Assembly (NCBI GenBank): GCA_007751255.1
Contig: CP036296.1
Location: 1,488,001 to 1,552,000 of the forward strand
Direction: 5' to 3'
DNA length: 64,000 bases
Source: Engelhardtia mirabilis
Lineage (GTDB): Bacteria; Planctomycetota; UBA1135; GCA-002686595
Part shown: in pieces, positions 34,842 through 43,890 of the stretch
Layout: the number at the start of each line of letters is the position of its first letter
Numbering within the stretch: the first letter of the stretch is position 1
Notes under the pieces: model-generated
What the model was told of the DNA's origin: nothing
The model's input: only the letters and a program-made list of their open reading frames with translations
Database searches by the model: none
Position numbers and translations under genes: made by a program

Positions 34842-36520
34842 TCCGGATGGCGGATGTCGCTGGAGGTCCGGCGGCCGCCGGCGCCGGAGTCTACGTGGTG
34901 CCCGAGGGCGACGAGCTCGACCCCCGCGACGAACGCATTCACGACGGCAGTGGCGAGCTGCGGATTCCCGTCGTCGGCTTGTCGCAGCGTTTCGACGTCC
35001 ACAGCTCCGTGGGCACGATCACAGTCGACGGACCCACCGTGGACGGCGGCGAGGTGGTCGTGGAGCTCGTTCAGCCAGCGGCTGCGGTGACCCTCTCGGG
35101 CAGGTTGGTGGACACGGCGGGGGCGCCGGTTGCGGGCGAGTTCTTCGCTGGTTACGCCTGGCGGCAGGGCGGCGAGTGGCGCGAGGTCACGGACGTCGAT
35201 GCGATCCTCGTCGCGGCGGATGGCCGCTTCAGCGTCGACGGGGCCTGGAGGTCAGGGGCTACAGCAGAGGCTCGCGAGCTGCGCTTGCGTGGTCCCCTGA
35301 CGGCCGAGGCCGACGGTGGTTGGCGATACGCCGCGGGATCGCTGCCCCTGGATCTGAGCCCCTCCGGTGTCGGCGCGGCGAACGTCGACGTCGGGGAGCT
35401 GGTGGTCGTCGGCGCGAGCGAGAGGACCGAGGGCTCGGTTCTCGAAGCTGGAGGGCGGCCGCTCAGCGGGATGTGGGTCGAGCTTCGCAACGCCGATTCG
35501 GTCGGATTCACGATCGATCAGCGCCGCGACCTACTCGGCGTCGCGGTCACCGACGAGCTCGGTCACTTCAGCATCCTCCACGTCCCACACGTCGCCGGGT
35601 CGGAGTACTTCTTCGCCGCGGCCTCACCGACGCGGACGGTGGGGTACGACCGATCGATCCTCGCCGAGGTCGGCTCGGGCGGCAATCGGCTGGAGCTGCC
35701 TGACAGCGCCTGGGTCGCGATGCAGATCGAAGCCGTCGGCGACGTCGATCTCGCCGGTGCGACGCTAATGGTCGTGCAGGGCGACGGTGCAAGCAGCCAT
35801 CTGGTCCTGCCCGAGGTCGGCCGCCGCGTTCGGCTTGATCTGGAGCTCGAGGGGGAGGTCGACTTCCGGGTGCTCAACGCGGATCGAAATGCGATCCTGG
35901 CCCAGGTTCACGGGGTCCAACTCGTCCGCGGCGAGTCGACCCTCGACGGCCGGCTGATCCCCCTCGTTCTCGGACAGGGGATCGGCCGCACCCGTGTGAC
36001 GATCGCGGCGGCAGAGGGGCGCCGGGCGTGGCCCCGCATCAGCTTCAGCTACTCCGACGGAGCCGGCGGCGAGTTCGAGGTCGGCATGGGGATGACCAGC
36101 CCCGAAACAACGGCGAACGTGCTCCATGGGCCCGATGCCGTCGCCTTGATCGTCCGGGCGCCGGGCTTCTTCGACCGACGCCTGGAGCCGATCGAGCCCG
36201 ACATGCGGGTCGAGCTCTCGCCTGCAGGGAAGATCGAGTTCGGCGCGGGCGAACTACCGAGCGTCGACGGACTCATGCTCGCGCCCTGGCTGCGGTACCC
36301 GGGGACGAACGAATCGGGCCCGTGGGTCAAGCGCGACGGGGATCGGTTCGAGTTCTCACCCAATCGGCCCGGCTGGTTGGAAGTCGTCTGGCGTTGGTCG
36401 GAGGCGGAGACCGGTGAGCTCGTGGCCGAATTCGTCGGCGGCGAGCTCTTGGTCGCGGAGACAGCCGAGGACCAGGCCTTCGAACTGCCACCGGTCAAGG
36501 TCCCCGTGTGGCCGCGCTAG
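34814..36520 (+). CDS. 3' part of the frameshifted large secreted protein
   Basis: Open frame of 568 codons from a GTG that is only nominal. Homology to the 869-residue neighbour begins upstream of it, in the overlap with the 5' part. Matching blocks are LPPHGSILIRM (LPPHGSLRIRL in the neighbour), SGELRIPVVGLSQRF, VTLSGRLVDTAGAPVAGEF, ARELRLRGPL, GHFSILHVPHVAGSEY, and LVAETAEDQAFELPPVKVP at the end. It is a chain of beta-sandwich (CarboxypepD_reg-like) modules without enzymatic motifs. If the frame were restored the whole protein would be about 855 residues, close to the paralogue's 869, which supports a recent single frameshift. Confidence 0.75.
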   Translation: MLPPHGSILIRMADVAGGPAAAGAGVYVVPEGDELDPRDERIHDGSGELRIPVVGLSQRFDVHSSVGTITVDGPTVDGGEVVVELVQPAAAVTLSGRLVDTAGAPVAGEFFAGYAWRQGGEWREVTDVDAILVAADGRFSVDGAWRSGATAEARELRLRGPLTAEADGGWRYAAGSLPLDLSPSGVGAANVDVGELVVVGASERTEGSVLEAGGRPLSGMWVELRNADSVGFTIDQRRDLLGVAVTDELGHFSILHVPHVAGSEYFFAAASPTRTVGYDRSILAEVGSGGNRLELPDSAWVAMQIEAVGDVDLAGATLMVVQGDGASSHLVLPEVGRRVRLDLELEGEVDFRVLNADRNAILAQVHGVQLVRGESTLDGRLIPLVLGQGIGRTRVTIAAAEGRRAWPRISFSYSDGAGGEFEVGMGMTSPETTANVLHGPDAVALIVRAPGFFDRRLEPIEPDMRVELSPAGKIEFGAGELPSVDGLMLAPWLRYPGTNESGPWVKRDGDRFEFSPNRPGWLEVVWRWSEAETGELVAEFVGGELLVAETAEDQAFELPPVKVPVWPR

Positions 36521-36541
36521 GGGTAATGTCGTGGCAATGCG

Positions 36542-36588
36542 GTGCGGCACCGGCCTGTTGCCTAGCAACAACGTGGCGTGCGGCACCG
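36542..36588. repeat. 11-bp direct repeat with a hairpin between the copies
   Basis: GTGCGGCACCG occurs at 36542-36552 and 36578-36588. Between them lies the small hairpin TGTTGC-CTA-GCAACA (about 36556-36570). It sits in the 87-bp gap before a small membrane protein gene. It could be an operator or a mobile-element footprint; too short to decide. Confidence 0.3.
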
Positions 36589-36607
36589 AATTGCTAGCTG
36601 AATCGCA

Positions 36608-37315
36608 ATGACGACGAAGACCACCCCGGGGCTCTCCCACGGAGCGACCATTCTCGTGTTCGGCGTCGCGTTGCCGCTGGTGCTGCTCCGCTTCGACCCA
36701 GGGCTGTTCGACGGGCGAGTCGATGGCTCGATGACAGGCTTCCTCCGGGTCGGCGGCATCACGGCCATGGTCCTGGGCATGGTCTCGGCGGTCGCATCGG
36801 TCCTGGGCGGAGGGCGGTCGAGTCTGGTATCGGGCGGCTTGCTCGGCGGTGCGATCTTCTCGTTCACCTTGGGGACGGGGCTGTTCTTCGTCGTCGTGGG
36901 CCTCAGCGTGTTCAGCTCGAGTCTGGCGATGTTCGCCTTCACCCTGCTCGGCCTCGCCCCGCTCGCGGTGGGGCCCGTTTACCTGTCTCGATCCAGGCTG
37001 GTGCAGAGCCGCGCCGCGGCCCTGGGACGACACCGCGGTCGGGCCCTGGCTTGCAACGCGTTCGTCGTCGTGTGCCTGGCCGTGCCGACGGCCGCGCTCT
37101 GGGCCCTCGGCCGAGGCATGGCCGACATCCGCGAGGGGCGCACCGACGACGGAGTCGAGGCCCTGCGCCGTTGGGCGCTGGTGGTCGACTCCGATGCGCT
37201 GGTGCGAGAGTGGATCCGCGAGCGGGACGAGATGGTGCAGGACCGTATCGAGCGCGCCCACTGGTCGTTGACGGGGAAGTCCGTCATGGAGCGGCGCTCG
37301 GAATTCGCGGACTGA
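36608..37315 (+). CDS. Membrane protein of unknown function, five or so helices
   Basis: 235 residues from an ATG. Hydrophobic segments lie at about residues 13-27, 45-65, 72-100, 105-125 and 145-165. They are followed by a charged cytoplasmic tail of about 65 residues (REGRTDDGVEALRRWALVVDS, RERDEMVQDRIERAHWSLTG). I recognise no family. The gene sits between two paralogous large secreted proteins (33954-36520 and 37531-40140) on the same strand, so it may be part of their duplicated unit. A 215-bp gap follows (37316-37530) in which I see only the CAGGAA ribosome-site-like sequence before the next gene. Confidence 0.65.
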   Translation: MTTKTTPGLSHGATILVFGVALPLVLLRFDPGLFDGRVDGSMTGFLRVGGITAMVLGMVSAVASVLGGGRSSLVSGGLLGGAIFSFTLGTGLFFVVVGLSVFSSSLAMFAFTLLGLAPLAVGPVYLSRSRLVQSRAAALGRHRGRALACNAFVVVCLAVPTAALWALGRGMADIREGRTDDGVEALRRWALVVDSDALVREWIRERDEMVQDRIERAHWSLTGKSVMERRSEFAD

Positions 37316-37530
37316 TGGCGACGGGGGCTGATCCAGCTCGCTCTGGCTGGCTCGCGGGCGCTCTCCGGGGCGGTTGCTCACGGCTGGCGTCGACGAGCTG
37401 ACTTGGGAATGGTCGGATCGCAGCGGCGCTAAGCCTCCTCGACTACAGCCCGCCGGCTGCATCGAGCTCCGCCGCGTCCGCCGCGACCGGCGCTTCGAGG
37501 TCGAGCCGCCGCCAGCTCAGGAATGACGCC

Positions 37531-40140
37531 ATGCGACTTGCCGCAATGTTCGTGACCCTCGTCCTCTCGCTGAGCGTCGCTGCTTGCGGAAGTGGGGAGG
37601 CGGAGAGCACTGACGCCGCGCTGCCGGCCCTCCCGGGTGACAGGGCGCCCGCGGCTGCCAACGCCGAGCTGGCCAAGATCGCGGAGGACGGGGACGCTTC
37701 GGCCGTCCCGTCGATCGCGGGCGCTTCGGTCCAGCCCGCGATCGCGGCGGTAGCCGAGGGCGCCGACGCCGGTCGCGCCGTCGTCGACACCTCGTCGGTC
37801 TTCGTGACCGTTGTCGACGCGACCCTGGGCCTGCCGCTCGCCGGCGTGGAGGTGCGCGCCTTCGACGTGGCGGACCTCGACGAGAGCGATGCGGAGAAGG
37901 TCGTCGACTCCAAGCTGCGTCGCAAGCGCTTGTGGCGCGACCTCGCGCCGAAGCTCACCGGCGAAGACGGCACGGTCCACCTTCCCGCGGCACGCGCGGA
38001 GCTCTACGTCGTCGCGGAGCTGGACAACCGCGAAGCCTGGGCGCGCACCCGCGGCGCTGACCTGTCGCTCGAGCTCGACGTCCCGCGCCCCGTGCCGCTG
38101 CGGCTGATGGGGCTCGACGGGCGCGTCGTCGCCGGGCTCCAACTCGAGCTGGAGACCGATCCGGACCGTCGCGTGCTCTTCGCCTCGCCGGACCGCGACC
38201 TCTCGCTGGAGCCCACCGACGAGCGCGGTCGCACCGAGGTCACGCAGTTGCAGGACTATCGCAGGCGTGTGGCCGAGCGCACCCTCGAGTCCAGCGCGGA
38301 CCCGGACTCGGACGACACCCGGCCCGAGGGCCTGGGCCTGGATCTGTTGCTGCTGAAGCCCCTCGCGCCCGGGCTCGACGGCCCCCCCCTCGAGGTGCGG
38401 TTGTCGGACTTCACGCCGCCGGCGCTGGACGTCGTCCTGCCACCCCACGGCTCGCTCCGCATCCGTCTGGGCGGCGCCGGCGGTCGAGACGCCGCCAGCG
38501 GTCAGGACATCGAGATCCTGTCGGTGGGGGACCGGTCTTCCGATGCAACGTCGTTTGCCGCGGACGATCGAGGCGTGGTCTCGATCCCGGTGGTCGGACT
38601 GGGCCGACACTTCCAGGTCTCGTCGGTCCACGAGACGGTGACGGTCGCGGGGCCCATCGCGGATGGCCAGGTCGTGGCCGTCGAGTTGACCGGCGCCACA
38701 GCAGCCGTAGTCATCGATGGTCGGGTCGTCGACGGCGACGGGGCCGCGGTTCAAGGGGAGTTCGCCGTGAGCTTCGCGGCACAGGTTGGCGGGGTCTGGA
38801 CCGAGGCCGCTGCCAAGGACTCGGTGCGCTCCGACGAGAACGGCCGCGTCGAGATCGCCCAAGCCTGGGTCGCGGGGCTCGAGGCGGAAGCGCGCGAGCT
38901 GCGACTGCGCTCGGCGTCGGAGATCTGGAAGCCGGAGAGTGGGGTCTACGGCCGCGCCGCCCTGCCCGTCGACCTGTCGGCCGGGGGCTACGAGAAGGGG
39001 CGACTGGACGTCGGCGACATCGTCGTGGCCGGGCCTGCCTCGATCACGGCCGGCTTGGTGGTCGAGGAGAGTGGGACCCCGATCGTGGGCCAGGACCTGG
39101 ACCTGGTCCGACTGCTGGAGCCTTCGGAGGCAGTGGATTACTGGAGCACTCAGACGGTGGGTAGCTCGACCACCGATGCCTCCGGCCACTTCAGCTTCAC
39201 GCACCTGCCGCGTCGGGCGGGCGCGAAGTACGAGCTGCGCCCGGCAGGGCGCTCGGGTCCACTGAGCGAGGGCTCCTGGGCCGTGCGGGTGGGCGCGCAG
39301 GACAACCGCATCGAAGTGCCTGACAGCGGAGGGATTGCCCTGCGACTGGAGGCCGTCGAGGGCTTCGAGCTCGGTTCGTGCTACCTGACCGTCTCAGCGG
39401 GCGGCCGCGACGTTTGGAGCGGCATGCTCGGACAGCCGATGACCGAGACGGTCATCCGCGTGCCCTACGAGGGCGAAGTCTCGCTCGGGCTGATGGACAT
39501 CGCCAATCGTCTGATCGTCGCCAACGTGCAGGGGGTCGAGGTGCGCAGGGGCGCGACCACACGCGATCCGCGACTCTTGCCGCTGCGGGTCGGAGGCGGC
39601 CTCGAGTGGATGACCGTCACCGTCGTCGACCCCCTGGGCGCGCCGATCCGGGGGGTCAACGTCACCCTGCTGGTGCCCACCGGCGACTCGGGGGGGATGA
39701 CCGGTGTCGCAGCAGAGACCGACCGCGACGGCCGGGCCGAGCTGCTCTGGTCTCCGGATGCCGTGTCGCTGTTCGTCAACAAGGCAGGCTACTTCCGCCA
39801 TGAGGCGGCCGACCTGCAGGCGCAGATGCAGGTCACGCTGCGGCCTGGCGGGGCGCTACGGATCGAGGTCGATGGCGACCTCGACGAGAGCGGGGGGCGC
39901 TTCCAGGCCTATTGTGCTCGAGCATCGATCGAGAGCTTGGGGCTGAGACTCGAGCGCAGCGGCAACGCCTTCGAAGGCGCCTTGTACGGTCCTGGCGACT
40001 ACACGATTTCCTGGAGCTGGCAGGAGCAGGGCGTCGACGCGATCACCCTGATCGAGGGCGAGTCCACGATCGAGATGCTCGACGTGCCCGGGCAGCAGAC
40101 CTTCGTCGTCCCCGCGCCCCAGCCCCCGTCGGGCAACTGA
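37531..40140 (+). CDS. Large lipoprotein of carboxypeptidase-regulatory-like modules
   Basis: 869 residues. The signal peptide ends in a lipobox (SVAAC, Cys about 15), so it is membrane-anchored. An Ala-rich spacer to about residue 85 is followed by beta-sandwich modules beginning with VFVTVVDATLGLPLAGVEV. This first module contains FDVADLDESDAEKVV and DSKLRRKRLWRD, a motif shared almost unchanged with the frameshifted gene at 33954. Later modules include PVVGLGRHFQV, GRVVDGDGAAVQGEF, VTVVDPLGAPIRGVNV and TDRDGRAELLWSP. No catalytic residues are recognised. CAGGAA sits upstream of the ATG. The strictly conserved basic SKLRRKRLWR segment is unusual inside a secreted beta-sandwich and may bind a partner. 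Confidence 0.8.
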   Translation: MRLAAMFVTLVLSLSVAACGSGEAESTDAALPALPGDRAPAAANAELAKIAEDGDASAVPSIAGASVQPAIAAVAEGADAGRAVVDTSSVFVTVVDATLGLPLAGVEVRAFDVADLDESDAEKVVDSKLRRKRLWRDLAPKLTGEDGTVHLPAARAELYVVAELDNREAWARTRGADLSLELDVPRPVPLRLMGLDGRVVAGLQLELETDPDRRVLFASPDRDLSLEPTDERGRTEVTQLQDYRRRVAERTLESSADPDSDDTRPEGLGLDLLLLKPLAPGLDGPPLEVRLSDFTPPALDVVLPPHGSLRIRLGGAGGRDAASGQDIEILSVGDRSSDATSFAADDRGVVSIPVVGLGRHFQVSSVHETVTVAGPIADGQVVAVELTGATAAVVIDGRVVDGDGAAVQGEFAVSFAAQVGGVWTEAAAKDSVRSDENGRVEIAQAWVAGLEAEARELRLRSASEIWKPESGVYGRAALPVDLSAGGYEKGRLDVGDIVVAGPASITAGLVVEESGTPIVGQDLDLVRLLEPSEAVDYWSTQTVGSSTTDASGHFSFTHLPRRAGAKYELRPAGRSGPLSEGSWAVRVGAQDNRIEVPDSGGIALRLEAVEGFELGSCYLTVSAGGRDVWSGMLGQPMTETVIRVPYEGEVSLGLMDIANRLIVANVQGVEVRRGATTRDPRLLPLRVGGGLEWMTVTVVDPLGAPIRGVNVTLLVPTGDSGGMTGVAAETDRDGRAELLWSPDAVSLFVNKAGYFRHEAADLQAQMQVTLRPGGALRIEVDGDLDESGGRFQAYCARASIESLGLRLERSGNAFEGALYGPGDYTISWSWQEQGVDAITLIEGESTIEMLDVPGQQTFVVPAPQPPSGN

Positions 40141-40205
40141 GCGATCGGGAGCAATACAGTGCTCTTCACCTTTCACGCTCTGGCAGGCGGGGCGTCCGCC
40201 CGAGC

Positions 40206-41678
40206 ATGCGCCATTTCATCGCCCCCGCCGTGGTCGCCGCCGCGCTCTTGGCCCCCGACGTCGCCGCCCAGATCGGGCTGACCGTCGCCGATCCGCACCT
40301 GGGGACCAGCTCCGGCCTCGGCGCCACCCTGGACGCCTGCATTGGCTCCGAGCTCGACTTCCAGCTCCAGGGCCCCTTCGGCCAAGTGGGCCTGCTCGCC
40401 ATCTCGGGCAACCCGGCGGCACCCGGCGGCGGCATCCCCGGCGGCTTCCCGCTGGTCGTCGATCCGACCACGGCCATCTTCCCGGTGGCCGGGCCCTTCA
40501 ACGCCCTGGGCCACCTGAACTGGTCGACGCCCCTGCCCGTGAGCCTGCCGGCCGGGGCCAACCTCTACTGCCAGGGCGCGGGGATCGAGCCCGCGACCGG
40601 CGCGCTGTCCCTCAGCAACCCGGTGGTGCTGACCACCTTCCTGCCCGAGCCCGGCGACCTGCCGCTGCTCTCGCCGGGCACCCACGTGGGCCTGATCTAC
40701 AGCGATCCGCCCCTCTCGGCCTTGGCCGTGATGGACGCCGCCTGGAGCGAGTGCCTGGCCGCCGGCGTCGACGGGTTCGAGCTCGCGATCTCCTGGTCCG
40801 ACATCGAGGTCGCGCCCGGCATCTACGACACGACCTACCTCGACACCCTCTTGATCCTGCTGCAGATCGCGGGGCTCGAGACCTTCCTGAACGTCGCCAC
40901 GATCGACACGGTCAACTTGTCCCTGCCCGCGGACCTGGTCGACCCGAGCGATCCCCAGGAACTCGCGCCTGGCCTGACCTGGGACCACCCCCTGGTCGTG
41001 CTGCGCTTCCGCGAGGTGCTCGACCGCGTGGCGCCGCTCTTGGTGGAGCGCGACGGCTTCTTCCTGTCGGTCGGCAACGAGGTCGACACCTATTTGGGCT
41101 CGAGGCCGGAGCAACAAGTGCCCTACGCCAGCTTCGTGGCGGCGGCGGCGGACTACACCCACCAGCTCGAGCCCAAGCTCGGCGTCGGCTCGACCGTGAC
41201 CCTGAACGCACTGTTCCAGACCCCCGCGCTGTTCGAGCTGCTGCGCCAGGTGGGCGACAACGTGCCCTTCACCTACTACCCGGTGAATGGCGACGGCACC
41301 GTGATGGACCCCTCGGTCGTGCCCGGCCACATCGCGGCCATGGCCGCCGCCGTGGCGCCGCGTCCGCTGATCCTGCAGGAGCTCGGCTACCCCTCGGGCT
41401 GGCAGCAGTTGGGGGGGATCGGCTCGTCACTCGAGAGGCAGCGCCAGTTCGTCGAGAACGCCTTTGCGGCATTCGCGAGCGCGGGCAACGTGCGCTTCGC
41501 GTCGTTCCTGCAGCTCGGCGATTGGGGCCCGGCCGAGCTGGCCCTGTTCCAGCTCTACTACGGCATCACCGACCCCCTGTTCCTCGAGTTCCTGGGCAGC
41601 CTCGGCTTCCGAGAGCACTTCACCGGCGCCCCCAAGCCCGCCTACGACCAGTTCCTGTTCGGCCTGGCCGGGCTGTAG
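40206..41678 (+). CDS. Secreted (beta/alpha)8-barrel glycosidase-like protein with an N-terminal shared domain
   Basis: 490 residues. The signal peptide is cleaved near DVAAQ. Residues about 25-150 resemble the beta-sandwich domain seen at the C-terminus of other secreted proteins here (FQLQGPFGQVGLLAISGNPA, PLPVSLPAGANLYCQG). Residues about 155-490 look like a clan GH-A barrel: VDGFELAISWSDIEVAPGIYD (as in helices/strands 2-3), FLSVGNEVDTYLG with N291-E292 (candidate acid/base after strand 4), FTYYPVNGDG, and LILQELGYPSGW with E392 (candidate nucleophile at strand 7). It probably cleaves a beta-linked polysaccharide outside the cell. The exact GH family is not assigned. TACAGT and a small GAGCA/TGCTC hairpin lie upstream. 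Confidence 0.75.
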   Translation: MRHFIAPAVVAAALLAPDVAAQIGLTVADPHLGTSSGLGATLDACIGSELDFQLQGPFGQVGLLAISGNPAAPGGGIPGGFPLVVDPTTAIFPVAGPFNALGHLNWSTPLPVSLPAGANLYCQGAGIEPATGALSLSNPVVLTTFLPEPGDLPLLSPGTHVGLIYSDPPLSALAVMDAAWSECLAAGVDGFELAISWSDIEVAPGIYDTTYLDTLLILLQIAGLETFLNVATIDTVNLSLPADLVDPSDPQELAPGLTWDHPLVVLRFREVLDRVAPLLVERDGFFLSVGNEVDTYLGSRPEQQVPYASFVAAAADYTHQLEPKLGVGSTVTLNALFQTPALFELLRQVGDNVPFTYYPVNGDGTVMDPSVVPGHIAAMAAAVAPRPLILQELGYPSGWQQLGGIGSSLERQRQFVENAFAAFASAGNVRFASFLQLGDWGPAELALFQLYYGITDPLFLEFLGSLGFREHFTGAPKPAYDQFLFGLAGL

Positions 41679-41687
41679 CGCCCGGTC

Positions 41688-41693
41688 TAGGCT
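41688..41693 (+). promoter_or_regulatory. Putative -10 element TAGGCT, leaderless start
   Basis: TAGGCT ends 7 nt before the ATG at 41701, just after the stop of the preceding gene. It gives the aldolase-family gene its own, apparently leaderless, promoter. Confidence 0.45.
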
Positions 41694-41700
41694 GCGGCCC

Positions 41701-42807
41701 ATGCCCACCGACGAAGCGCAAGGGATCCTCGATCGCCGCGCACAGCTACGCACCTCCGCCCGGCGCCTGCACGGCCAGGGACGCACCCGTCCCCACGAGC
41801 TGCTCGAGGCCGCCGCCGCCTGGTGCCGCGAGCACGAGGTCGAGTGGGACCACTACGGCCGCGGCGCGATCCTGCAGGACTTCGAGGCCAAGGTCGCGGA
41901 CCTGCTCGGCTTCGAGGCGGCGCGCTTCATGCCCTCGGGCACCATGGCCCAGCAGATCGCCCTGCGGATCTGGGCCGACCGGGCGGGGAGCTCTCACGTC
42001 GGCATGCACCCGACCGCCCACGTGGAGCTGCACGAGGAGCGCGGCTACGCCCACCTGCACGGGTTGCGGGTGAGTCTGGTGGGGCCCGAGCGCACGCCGC
42101 TGTTGGCCGAGCACCTGCGCGGCCTGTCCGAGCCGATCGCGGCGCTGCTGGTCGAGCTGCCGATCCGCGAGGCGGGCGGTCAACTGCCGACCTGGGACGA
42201 GCTCGAGCAGCTCAAGTTCGCCGCCGCGGAGCTCTCGGTGCCCCTGCACCTGGACGGCGCGCGCCTGTGGGAGTGCGGGCCGGCCTACGGCCGCGCCCTG
42301 TCCGAGATCACGCGCGGCTTCGCCTCCTGCTACGTGTCCTTCTACAAGGGCATCGGCGCCCTGCCGGGCTCGATGCTGCTGGGAGCCAAGGACTTCGTCG
42401 ACCAGGCCGCGGTCTGGCAGAAGCGCCACGGCGGCAACCTGTTCAGCCTGGCGCCCAACGCGGCGACGGCGGCGATGCGCCTCGACGAGCGCCTGGCGCG
42501 CATGCCCCTGTGGCTCGAGCGGGCGCGCTCCATGGCGGCGACCCTGAATGCCATCGACGGTGTGCGCACCCTGCCCGACGTGCCGCACACGAACCTGTTC
42601 CACCTCTACCTCGACCTCGACGCGGAGCGCGCCCTCGCCGCCCGCGACGCCGTCGCCGAGCAGTGCGGCATCTGGCTCTACGAGTCGATCGAGCCCGCCG
42701 ACCGGCCCGGTACCTCGCGCTTCGAACTCTACGTGGGCGACGCGGCGATGGCGCTGAGTGACGAGGAAGTGGGCGAGGCCTTCGCGATGCTGTTGCAGCG
42801 CGACTGA
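41701..42807 (+). CDS. Threonine aldolase/beta-eliminating lyase family PLP enzyme
   Basis: 368 residues, cytoplasmic, fold type I PLP enzyme. Visible features are ARFMPSGTMAQQIAL (cofactor phosphate-binding region), the conserved Asp of the PLP ring (LHLDGARLWE, D185), and the Schiff-base lysine in VSFYKGIGALPGS (K216). Close relatives are low-specificity L-threonine aldolases, which split L-threonine/allo-threonine into glycine and acetaldehyde, and related beta-eliminating lyases. The N-terminus is somewhat longer than usual (residues 1-45: RRLHGQGRTRPHELLEAAAAW). A leaderless-type promoter is 7 nt upstream. It converges with the next gene. Exact substrate is uncertain. Confidence 0.85.
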   Translation: MPTDEAQGILDRRAQLRTSARRLHGQGRTRPHELLEAAAAWCREHEVEWDHYGRGAILQDFEAKVADLLGFEAARFMPSGTMAQQIALRIWADRAGSSHVGMHPTAHVELHEERGYAHLHGLRVSLVGPERTPLLAEHLRGLSEPIAALLVELPIREAGGQLPTWDELEQLKFAAAELSVPLHLDGARLWECGPAYGRALSEITRGFASCYVSFYKGIGALPGSMLLGAKDFVDQAAVWQKRHGGNLFSLAPNAATAAMRLDERLARMPLWLERARSMAATLNAIDGVRTLPDVPHTNLFHLYLDLDAERALAARDAVAEQCGIWLYESIEPADRPGTSRFELYVGDAAMALSDEEVGEAFAMLLQRD

Positions 42808-42865
42808 GGCCCCGCCCATTTGACATCCAGGGCACGGCGCTCAGGCGACGGTGCCCGAGCGTCGA

Positions 42866-43768
42866 TCACGGCGAAACCGCGCGCAGGCCGTTGCTGGCGG
42901 CGACGCCGAAGGCACTCGCCGGATCGACGACCCAGGCTTGCACGAACAGCTCGGACCCCGGCGCAAGGGCCGCGGGCCAGACGAAGGGCGTCGACGCCGC
43001 GCCGCTCCCGTCGACGGTCGCCGGCGGCAAGAGGAGCTGCGGCGTCGGCACCAACAGCCCGCCGAACAGGGGCAGGGACAGCTCCGCCGTGCCCACGACC
43101 ATCACCGCTGGCGCGCCGGGCAGGGCGCCGGTGAGCGTGACCGCGCCGGGCTCCGCCGGGCATAGGCTGCCGGTCCCCGCGAGCAGGGGCGTGCCGACGC
43201 TGCCGGGGACCGCACCGCCCAGGTCACTCCAGGGAGCTGCGGGGTCGCCGAAGGGACAGTCCGCGAAGAACAGGGTCAGGCGCAGGTCGGTGAACTCCCC
43301 GTCGAGGGGGCCGTAGCCGTCGCCTCCGCCGGGCAGGCTGAAGGGCGAGCCGCCGGTCCAGTGCAGGAACCACGACCACAGGGGCGTGCCCGGCGGCGGC
43401 GTCACGAGCCCGTTCAGGGCGCTGGTGTGGAACGACTTGGTGAAGGTGCCGGGACCGCTCCAGCCTTCGAGATCGCTCGAGAAGCCGTCGAGCCCGGTGG
43501 GCAGATCGAAGGTCAGCCCCATGGACCAGGGCCCGGTCTCGTGGACCACCAAGGTCGCGTCGATGCGCGCGTCGACGATCTCGCCGACTTCGCTGGAGAC
43601 CACCCAGACCTCGCCCGCCACGGCGAAGGGGGTGAAGGGGGAGAGGTCGAAGACCAACTCCTTGCCGGCCGCGTCTGCCACGGCGGGTAGCAGGGCGACG
43701 GCGGCGGCGGCCGTGAGTAGGCGCGCGGTGGAGGACTGAACGAGGCTGGCGTTGCGGCGATTCGACAC
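42866..43768 (-). CDS. Secreted protein with the shared C-terminal beta-sandwich domain
   Basis: 300 residues from a GTG at 43768, which has a strong AGGAGAG ribosome site 4 nt upstream. The signal peptide is ARLLTAAAAVALLPAVADA. Residues about 35-185 form a beta-rich domain (ELVFDLSPFTPFAVAGEVWV, DARIDATLVVHETG) that I do not recognise. Residues about 190-300 match the domain found in the FG-GAP-like protein at 28874: GTPLLAGTGSLCPAEPG, LPGAPAVMVVGTAELSLPLFGG, SELFVQAWVVDPASAFGVAASNG. It is likely exported to the cell surface; the function is unknown. It converges with the aldolase-family gene. Confidence 0.8.
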   Translation of the reverse strand: MSNRRNASLVQSSTARLLTAAAAVALLPAVADAAGKELVFDLSPFTPFAVAGEVWVVSSEVGEIVDARIDATLVVHETGPWSMGLTFDLPTGLDGFSSDLEGWSGPGTFTKSFHTSALNGLVTPPPGTPLWSWFLHWTGGSPFSLPGGGDGYGPLDGEFTDLRLTLFFADCPFGDPAAPWSDLGGAVPGSVGTPLLAGTGSLCPAEPGAVTLTGALPGAPAVMVVGTAELSLPLFGGLLVPTPQLLLPPATVDGSGAASTPFVWPAALAPGSELFVQAWVVDPASAFGVAASNGLRAVSP

Positions 43769-43890
43769 GTTGCTCTCCTGGGCTGGGATCCGGGTCCGGT
43801 CAGGTGGCCGGACGACGACCCTTGTTAGCGCGCCGAGGGGCGAATGTTTCGCGAATGCGTCGTCCTGTTCGCGTGCCGCCCGCGGGGCGA

